Positions 55,715-64,000 of a stretch of 64,000 bases of DNA are shown piece after piece. A program made the translations under genes and the position numbers. This stretch comes from Hybos culiciformis. Taxonomy: Eukaryota; Arthropoda; Insecta; Diptera; Hybotidae. The stretch's first letter is position 1. Every line of letters begins with the position of its first letter. Where the stretch lies: assembly GCA_964007475.1 (NCBI GenBank), contig OZ023274.1, forward strand, positions 26,937,090 through 27,001,089, in the 5' to 3' direction. The notes beneath the pieces were generated by a model. That model was given only the letters and a program-made list of their open reading frames with translations. It did not search any database and was not told the origin of the DNA.

Positions 55715-57429
55715 CCAAATTTTTTACCTGATATATCAACATCGGCTGCTTAAATGGGAATTTTATTCTCTACTTTCTATTTAACCTAAAAAACGACGAT
55801 GATCAGTATGTATAATTTACCACACATTTTTTAACGGTGTTCAGGCGCGGCAGAAAAATTATATCGAGCATTACGCCAGCCCTACTAAAGTGAATATTAA
55901 TTAATTTAATTAAAAGTAAAATATGGAAAAAATATCATTATACACAGCTGTTTCTATTCAAATTTATTATATTCAACTTAAATGTTTGACAAAGTAACAC
56001 CCAATTTCCAAGCAAATTTATTTATATAAAATGTATAGATTTTTAATTATAGAATATAAATTAGAATTTATTAAACCTATAATAAGAAATTATTATTTTC
56101 ATATTATTGTTTTATATAACATCATGAAAATTTTTTCAATAGAATTATTTTTAATGATTGATAAAATTATTTTTTCAATTATTTCCAGACAAGGAATTGA
56201 AATCGGAAGCAAGAAAATTTTCTATTTATAGTCAATCGAATTTTTAATTTTGGTACAAAATTAGCAAAAAATTTATGGTACAGAGTTGGAATAACTTCGA
56301 ATTACTTATACTTAGAAACATAAGCATATTCCTAAAATTTTAATTATAGTGTCATGTATGAAAGGCTGAATAAAATAAATAAATTGTGTCCTTTTTGGGT
56401 ATATCCGCACTTCTAGTACACTAGCTGGAAGTACTAATTTTGTAGTACCAGAACATTAAAAATAAAATTAATATAATAATCTATGTTGCTAACTTATTCG
56501 TATGTAATATTTGCATATATTTATGTTCCCAAATCACAAAAAAGTTCATTCATATATTATGTATGTGTATATGTACTTTTTTTTTGTATTACGGAGGAAA
56601 AATTTAAAGGAACAACATAAAGTAATTTATTTTTATTTAAAAGGAAGTCTAAGACCTATTGAAAATCATTATAATGATGTCCTCAACTTTATTATACATA
56701 TAAAATTAAAAAAAAAACAAGCGAATTCTGATTACTTTTCTTTTTAATTTTTATAAAATAAAATAACATGTCCTTATGCAAAAAATATCCACACCGTCTA
56801 TTTAAGGAAACGGGCAGGCAAATATATACACATTTTTTTTTTATTCTTATTTGAAGTGCGCTTTTTTCAATAAACATTTCATTTTCGTCGTTTTTGTGAA
56901 TAGGAAGAAAAAAAAATTTTCTGTTGAAAAGTCTTGAGTTCCAATTAGCGTAAAAAAAAAAGATTTCAAATTAAGATATATTTATGTTTAGTGAGTTATG
57001 TATGTATTTTTGGAATGTATATTATTTGTGGTATAAAAATGTCAGAAGCAACAATAGGGCTCGTATAATTATATGAATTGTATATATATAAGAGAATTTT
57101 TACAATGAATTCTTATTATTTATACTTTTTTTTAAATTAATTTGACATTTTCTATACATACAGAAAATAAAGTACATGTTCATACATAAGCAATTTATGC
57201 AAAATAATTACATATATACAAATTCAATAGGCAATTCAATCAAATTCGGGAAATTAATTTTGATGTAAATTTATTCCAAAATTATATTTACAAAAATAAT
57301 AATTTTACTAGTGCAGAGGAAGGCGACGACGTCTGGTAAATATATTATATAATATTATAATACACACTTTGTTTTAAAAAAATATTTTTGTAAGCTTCTT
57401 GTAAGAAGTCAAAACACTAGGGGAAAGTG
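55715..57429. other. AT-rich stretch, nothing recognised
   Basis: Small open reading frames here have low-complexity composition and no family resemblance. No RNA gene or repeat with clear ends seen. Confidence 0.5.
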
Positions 57430-57690
57430 TGGATTTAATATTTAGAATTGGAACGCTCAATTAGGATCAAATAGAGGGTTTGTTAAAACGAAATAGTTTA
57501 CACTCTTTTTGAGGCTGCACAAGTCATATGTTAGGCGTCATTTAGTGCTCAGAAACAGTGAAGACGGTAGACCATTCCACAAATATGCGAAACGCCTTAT
57601 TTGCGAACTTTAATATGATACGAGTGTGACTACGTTCAAGCGGATCTTGCTATTACTTCCTGCAACACTTATCCGTTGCAACAAAGTCTT
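57430..57690 (-). pseudogene. Decayed non-LTR retrotransposon RT tail
   Basis: A block of clearly higher GC than its neighbours. On the minus strand one frame reads RRFAYLWNGLPSSLFLS, then after a stop LTYDLCSLKKSVNYFVLTNP, the pattern (LWN.LP ... S...FK..L) seen at the C-terminus of many non-LTR reverse transcriptases; KIRLNVVTLVSY precedes it. Frame-breaking stops at three or more places mark it as a fossil. Assignment is by pattern only. Confidence 0.4.
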
Positions 57691-59584
57691 TAAAAAAAAG
57701 ATCGTGATCCTACATTACGACAGTAGCTCAATGACAGAGAATTATTGACTTGAAAATCATTGATCAATCGAAAAATTTTTCTCTAGACCTTATAAACACA
57801 GGTATTCGAGATAAGAGAATACCCATATGTGACAGTTTATATATATTCGATCAATATAGGATTTGTCGATATTTAAGAATAAATTGATATTTCACGACCT
57901 TAAACAATAAAATCAACCAGTTTTACTTGCTTGCTGCTTGTTGCATAAAAAAAATTAAAGGCATTAGTTTTTGAGTTTTTCAAACGACAATTTATAACAT
58001 AAAATTATCTACAAATATTGTATAAAAAGGTATATTGTATAAAAAGGTATATTTACATATGTGAGCTTTACTTTTTTTTTTGTGTATTTATAAGGAAATT
58101 TTTTATTTAGTCATACCTATTGCTATAAACTAACTTGTATTCGAGATATTTTGTTTGCTGATGTTGTTTTTCAGTGCTTTTTGTTCACTTTTTCTTCTTT
58201 TTTTTTGTTAAATAAGTTTAATCAAAAAGCTGTATATACTTAAATGCTTCAACTTAGACAATAAACAAAAAGAAATCCTTGTGCTTACAGAGTGAGAGCA
58301 AAGAATATGAAAAGGACTAAAGATACACTTAAAAAAATAATTTAATCATTATTTTTATTTTAAATTTAAATCCGTATTTTACAGAAAAAGTTTTAAGTCA
58401 TTTATAAAGATTTGCGAAAAAATTGTTAATATCCTTTTAATTGCGTAAAATCATCAATGCAAACTGCACTACATACGGTGTTTATACCAAGGGATTACAA
58501 ACGGATTGGAATGAGTCATATGACCGTTGTCGAACTCGAATTTTCATATAAAAAAAATTCTGAGATTGCAAGTCGGATCGGCCAATCCGAGAAAATTTCA
58601 GTGATGAACTCATCAATTTCAATTAAATTTCATTGGGCACAATAAAGGAAGTTGTTTTGTCGGGTTGAAAAATAAAAAATGTGTGTAAATTTTACAAAAT
58701 TAATTTATTGCTTATAAAATAATAAAATTCGGTTTTCGGTGGTGTTGTTAGTTCTTAAAATTTAAATTTAAATAATTATCAATTAATAATTTTATTAAAA
58801 ATATATAATTCTGAAATAAAAAAAATTACACAAAAAAAAATAGACAAAAAACAAACAACTTTATCCCGATTCCATAATCTTAACATCCCATTTTCTTAAT
58901 GTAAACGCAAGGTCTTAATTTAAACGCAAGGTATAAATAAATTTTTGGTGTAAACAAGGTTTTCTTTAAGACATAATTTTACATAATTCTAGCAAGAGAT
59001 ACAAGAAAAATCTGTTGATTAAGTAAAATACACAAAATAAATAATTTTATTTGGCGGAAAACATTTCGACTCCCACATAGTCTGCCACTAAAAAAAAAAT
59101 GTTTTTTTGTGTGCAGAATGGCATATTATCATCATATATAATTATGTATATAGTTATTCAAAAGTATTTTTAATAAAATGGAAAATATTATTTGTAAACA
59201 TTGAAAAGCATAAAACGACTTAAAAACAAAATAAGGATAATACTTTTTTATTATGTAAAAAAAAATGTTTCTTTTCACTTCTCTGTCAGATGGATTTTTT
59301 TTTTGTTCTAAAAACAAAAGACTTTATTATTATGTATGTTTACTTCGGAGGTTATTACTCTTGCCTGACATACACATTCAACGTATGGTTTTGTAATTTT
59401 TCTGTTTTTCTGTTTTTTTTTTATAGATAATAATTAATGATGTCCTGGCTGGGAATGAAAATTTTGCATTATTCTAAATATAATACCTCATTATGGGCAA
59501 GACATTAAGTATATATTCATACATTACATAATGTAATATATATAGAAATATTCAGTTGGAAAGTTTTATTAATACTTTTTACTA

Positions 59585-60048
59585 AAGCCTTGTTGTCACA
59601 TACAACTGAAACTGAAACTGAAACTGAAACAGAAACTCATTTTCAGTTCGGTTTTACATTTATTAAGTTTCAGTTTCAGTAGGCAGTTGCAACATAAAAC
59701 AAAAACTGAACGTCGTTTTTTCCATCAAACTTCAAATTCAATTGTATTTTTAATATTTTTAAATAAAATTCAAAAAAAAAATTAAAAAAAAAACAAACCG
59801 GATTTAATAAAATAAAATCAACAAACCGAATTAAAAAAAAAATTAACCTATTTTGACTTTTGTGTCTTTATTCAGTACTGAAACAAGTCAAAAGTACTTG
59901 TTTCAGTTTCAGTTGCTGATGTACTGAATTCAGTTTCAGTCGCTGCAAAGGAAATTTCTACAAAATTCAGTTTTTGTTTCAGTTATAGTTCCTAATGTAC
60001 TGAATTCAGTTTGAGGTTCAGTTTCAGTTGTATATGACAACAAGGCTT
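59585..60048. mobile_element. Inverted-repeat element with CAGTTTC motifs
   Basis: 464 bp with ends AAGCCTTGTTGTCACATACA and, from the other strand, AAGCCTTGTTGTCATATACA (one difference in about 30 nt). ACTGAAACTGAAAC units in the left arm and GTTTCAGTTTCAG in the right arm make it self-complementary. No coding capacity. Confidence 0.7.
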
Positions 60049-60485
60049 AAGTACAACTTAGTAGGATTATGAAATAATCATAAAATTAATTTTTTATTAA
60101 TAATATGTATAATAATTTTTGACAAATAACACAGATTCAATTAAAAAAACCTCAATCACAGAGAATTAGAAAATAATTCCAAACCATTATACGAAGGTAG
60201 CTGCAATGTTCACCTCCTTAAAACAAGATAGACAGACATTAAGTGCCCTTTCTAGGAAATATGAGTTTCTCTTGATAAGTCAAACAGTACAGATCAATTA
60301 CGGAAATTTAATTTTTGCAAAATTTTGCTCTTTTTTTTCATAATAGCAAAAAAAAAAAAAAAAACAATCAAATCAAATATAAATATAAAACAAAAAAAAA
60401 TCATTTAATAAGGTATTGTCTTAATAATTAAGCCGCAGTATTGTAAATTTATTAAACTGATTTAAAATAACCATGTGCAGGCCTC

Positions 60486-61964
60486 ATGGCAAGCACGAAT
60501 AAGCCAGTAAATAATGATTTGTATGAATCAGCTTTAGAGGCGTTTAAAACCAAAATGACTAATAATAGCAAACAAAAGTCATATAAGAAATCCGTATTAT
60601 CGGAAAAAAATGAACTCAAAAACCTCAAAAAGTGCAATGAGGACCTAAAGAGTGAGATAATACTACTCAAAAAACAATTGGCTACATTGATAAGCCAAAA
60701 AGTAAGAAATCTGGATATATCAAATCATGAATTGCCGCAAAGTGAACCAATTTATGAAACAAGAATCGAAGAAGAATCCACACCCTATGAGGAAACAGAC
60801 ACTAACTCAAACGAACCTAGTGATGGTTTCATTGAAATTTTGTCAAAAAAAAATAAAAAAAAGAAACGCATGTTACAACTAATGTCAAATAATAAAACAA
60901 AAGACATACCAGAAACCAACGATGATGATATGGAAACTGATAGTAACAATAACAATAACCATAACTATTCTAATGCTAATACTAAATCTAAAAAATTACC
61001 ACCAATTAACATTCAATGCGACGATATAAATTTAATTAAAAATGCAATAAAAACCGATTTACAGATTGATTCTTTTTTCATAAAAAGCGTTTCGAACAAT
61101 AAACACACCATTTACACTCAACATTTAACAGACTACAAAAAAATCATTAATTCTCTGCAAGAAACTGAAACAGAATTCTATACTTTCACTCCAAAAGAGG
61201 AAAAAAAAATAAATATCATCCTTAAAGGATTAATAGGTTCACAAAATCCTGACGAAATTAAAATATTATTAGAAAAACTTAACCTTGACAGTGTATGTAT
61301 AGAGAAGGTAACACGACTTACAACTAAAAAATCAATTCAAAATAATAAAGTACTACCAATCTACATAATTAATTTAACCAAAGACAGCGACATAAATAAC
61401 CTTCTAAACATCAAACATCTCGATCATCAAATTATTAAATGGGAAAAATTAAGAAAAAATAATATCGTACAATGCACGAGATGCCAAAGGTTTATGCACT
61501 CGGCTGCTAATTGCAAGATGACACCAAGATGTGTTAAATGCGGAGAAAGTCACGAAGCCAGCGAATGCAATATTCCAAAAAATAGCCCGCCTGAAAACCT
61601 GTTTTGCTTATTGTGCAACACTAATGGGCACCCAGCATAATATCGGAGATGTCCTAAATACCAAGAAAAAATTAAACTACATAATGCAACAAAAGATAAT
61701 CGAAACCAAAAAATAGATATAAAAATTGATAAGTATAATAATTACATTAATAAAAAAATAAGTTATGCTAGCCACTTTAAAAACCAAAACATAAATAATA
61801 ATATTAATGACACAAATAATTCTTTAATATTATTAGAATTAAAAAACACTATAGATATATTTGTCAATCAAGTTAGGGAAATAAAAAGTTCAATATCTTT
61901 ACAGGAAATAAAATTAAATTTCGTATTCAATAAACTGGGACTTAACTATGGATGCTCACAATAA
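60486..61964 (+). pseudogene. Retrotransposon ORF1 (gag-like, CCHC), premature stop at 61638
   Basis: RNA-binding nucleocapsid-like protein of a non-LTR element. Open from ATG 60486 for 384 codons to TAA 61638-61640, then open again in the same frame to TAA 61962-61964, 492 codons in all. The N-terminal third is Lys/Glu/Asn-rich with a likely coiled coil. The C-terminus has three knuckles: CTRCQRFMHSAANC (CX2CX4HX4C), CVKCGESHEASEC (CX2CX3HX4C) and CLLCNTNGHPA, followed by the TAA and then YRRC. The stop lies inside the third knuckle, so it is a mutation and not the natural end. Confidence 0.88.
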
Positions 61965-64000
61965 TATAGACGTGAAAAATCTCAAATTATGTGTTTTAAA
62001 TATAAATTCAATAATCTCAATAAGTAAACAAATTTCATTAGTTCAGTTTTTAAATCACAATAAACCAGACATAGTTTGAAACTAAACTGCAAAAACAAAA
62101 ATTAGAATTCAAAAATTATAATATAATTAGACGTGATAGGCCGGATAGCATAAGAGGCGGGGGAACTGCAATACTAATTGACAAAAATTTAAGTTTTGTT
62201 GAAATTAATTCACGAGAAATAAAAAATTTTAGATCACTAGAAATTTGCTGTGTCAAACTAAAGACCAAAAATTCAAACCACTTATTTGTTATCTCAATCT
62301 ACGCCCCACAAGGTCCAGATAGTTTGTTTTTAAATGAATTCAAAAAACTTTTCGATATTTTAAAGCTAGATCAGCCCAATAACTTTTATATCATAGGTGG
62401 TGACTTGAACGCTAAACACTCATCATGGAACAATGTCAACAATAACAACAGAGGAGCAACATTGAAAATTTTTTTAGATATAAATTCTGTGAATTACAAG
62501 ATGTCCTTGTATAGCACTGACTTTCCCAGTTTTCCTAGAGGTGGCTCTTATCTTGATTTAATAATAGCCGATACTAGAATTGAATTCGATTTAACCGCGA
62601 ACGGACAGATAAAAACCATGCCCTTTGACAGCGATCATTTAGCTGCATTAACATCTTTTTTCATTGACCAAGAAGAGAGCCTTACTCTTGCCAAAGATAG
62701 GAACAAAAAAATTTACAATTTCAAAAACGCAAACTGGAAAAGTTACGAAAACAAAGTTTTGCAACTTCTAAACTGTAGCGAACAATTAGCTTACATACCA
62801 AATAACCGCAATCTCACAATAACTGAAATAGACGACTATATTTTACAATTAGAAAAAATTATTAGATATGCTATTGATGAAACAATTCCGAAATTTGCCA
62901 GCAAAAATACTTCTGACAAATTTGTTACAAATAAAATTAGGAAACTCAAAAAACATAAAAGTAAGCTCTTATCCATTTTATTCCGCCTGTACAGAACAAG
63001 CCGAAATGACCAACGAATTTCCACGATTAAATCATTAATAAGTAATATCAAAACACTTATTAATCAAAATATAAGGCTCACAATTAATAATTACTGGGAA
63101 AATCGCATAAAAAAAATAGATAAGAAAAATTCTCAAAACATGTTTCCAGAAATAAACAAAATTTTCCGTAGTAAAAGCGCAATTCAATGTAAAAAACTTA
63201 AAATACCGATAAACGCAACAAATATTCTTAATAAGTCAATCGCTGACACTAGTTCACTAAATACTGAAAATAACAATTATATAATTGAGAATGAAATAGA
63301 TATTTTGAATACCTTCGGAGCACATCTGGAACAAGTGCACAAACAAACACAAAATAGACCAAATTCCATACTAGATAACGATGTTAAAAATGAAATATGT
63401 AAACTTGAAGAAATAATGGCTAATAGATTAAATTTAAAACAGACAATAACTAATTTCAACAATTTAAATCTTGCAAACAAACTTTCCAAAGCTCAAACTT
63501 TTAATAACTACCTAGTAACTTGCGATTTACTAGAAAATATATTTCAATCCTTGAATACAAAAACTTCATGTGGAATCGATAATATTCCTAATATAGTATT
63601 GAAACATTCCCCTCCCATTTTAATAAAAAAGTATTGCATAATTTTCAATAATTGCCTTAACTGGAGTTATTTTCCCACAAGATGGAAGATCGCAAAAGTG
63701 ATACCGATCAAAAAACCTAGAAAGGACTCATCCAACCCAGATAACTACAGGCCTATAAGTTTAATGCCGAACATAAGTAAAGTTTTTGAATGTGTTATTA
63801 ATAATTGTATTAACAAATTAGTGGAATCTGATCGTATAGTACCCATTAACCAATTCGGTTTTAAATATCAACACAGCACTATACATGCTATAAATAAATT
63901 AGTATCCGATGTTTGTTGGCAAATAAATGCAAAAAGAGGAGTAGGTGCATGCTTTGTAGACTTAGAAAAAGCGTTTGATACGGTCTGGCTTGATGGTCTT
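61948..64000 (+). pseudogene. Retrotransposon ORF2 (endonuclease and reverse transcriptase), partial, frameshifted
   Basis: Nicks target DNA and copies the element RNA by target-primed reverse transcription. ATG at 61948 opens MDAHNNIDVKNLKLCVLNIN and reads to KPDIV, then TGA at 62077; the frame resumes one base later at ETKLQ (62078) and is open for 1,922 bases to the window edge. The step looks like a small deletion just before the catalytic Glu region. Endonuclease motifs: ISIYAPQG, YIIGGDLNAKHSSW, PFDSDHLAAL. RT motifs: KTSCGIDNIP, NPDNYRPISLM, INQFGFKYQHSTIHAI and motif A FVDLEKAFDTVW at the very end. The YxDD box and 3' end are outside the window. Confidence 0.9.

Larger units (their letters stand above)
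60486..64000 (+). mobile_element. Jockey-like non-LTR retrotransposon, cut by window end
   Basis: Two overlapping frames on the + strand: an ORF1 gag-like protein with CCHC knuckles, then an ORF2 apurinic-type endonuclease and reverse transcriptase that runs off the window. The order, the overlap of ORF1 and ORF2 by 17 nt, and the motifs fit the jockey clade. The 5' boundary is uncertain; an A-rich leader precedes the first ATG. One nonsense codon and one frameshift show this copy is inactive. Confidence 0.9.

Noticed and set aside
57720..57780. tRNA-like TAGCTCAATGACAGAG segment
   Set aside because: A-box resemblance but no B box downstream and no stems; not called as tRNA or SINE.
58457..58645. 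62-codon plus-strand frame
   Set aside because: No recognisable family or flanking signal; expected by chance.
62836..63489. Two minus-strand frames of about 70 codons
   Set aside because: Antisense shadows of the open ORF2 of the retrotransposon.
1..64000. CRISPR arrays, operons, riboswitches, bacterial-type promoters
   Set aside because: The DNA is eukaryotic, with introns and TIR elements; the short repeats lack regular spacers and are explained as transposon motifs or simple sequence.

Overview
The window looks like nuclear DNA of an insect. It is very AT-rich, its genes are split by spliceosomal GT-AG introns, and between the exons lie many short non-autonomous DNA transposons plus non-LTR retrotransposon sequence. 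The order cannot be fixed from sequence alone. The finely split Dscam exons and the ACCTA-type simple repeats are compatible with a hemipteran such as an aphid relative, but this is only a guess.

Region 1 (1-9.5 kb, + strand) is the 3' three quarters or more of a ceramide transfer protein gene (CERT). Eleven exons keep frame across all junctions, giving 575 visible residues: PH domain, serine-rich motif, coiled coil, FFAT motif and START domain. The first coding exon lies before the window. Region 2 (9.5-15.3 kb) is the intergenic stretch between the 3' ends of two convergent genes and holds at least two MITE-like inverted-repeat elements.

Region 3 (15.3-51.1 kb, - strand) is a Dscam-family receptor gene. 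Thirty-one exons join in frame into 1,910 residues: nine Ig domains, four FN3, one Ig, two FN3, one transmembrane segment and a cytoplasmic tail of about 295 residues. Only the signal-peptide exon(s) are missing. Ig2, Ig3 and Ig7 each have one visible set of exons, so this is not a hypervariable Dscam1-type locus as seen here; a Dscam3/4-like paralogue is more likely. The two genes are unrelated in function: CERT moves ceramide from ER to Golgi, while Dscam acts in cell recognition and neuronal wiring.

Region 4 (51.1-60.4 kb) has no recognised gene exon. It contains inverted-repeat elements and a decayed reverse-transcriptase tail. Region 5 (60.5-64 kb, + strand) is a jockey-like non-LTR retrotransposon cut by the window edge. 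It is nearly complete but dead, with one nonsense codon in ORF1 and one small frameshift in ORF2.

The most unusual feature is a set of 0.5-1.35 kb inverted-repeat elements, mostly in Dscam introns and upstream of it. In these, a short element-specific motif is repeated many times, in one orientation in the left arm and the opposite in the right arm. Two of them also enclose a tRNA-like segment with A- and B-box sequences followed by an A/T-rich tail. Two other elements show hAT-like ends with 8-bp duplications (7 of 8 bases matching in each), one of the motif-repeat elements has a perfect 8-bp duplication, and one element contains a nested, almost perfect 218-bp palindrome.
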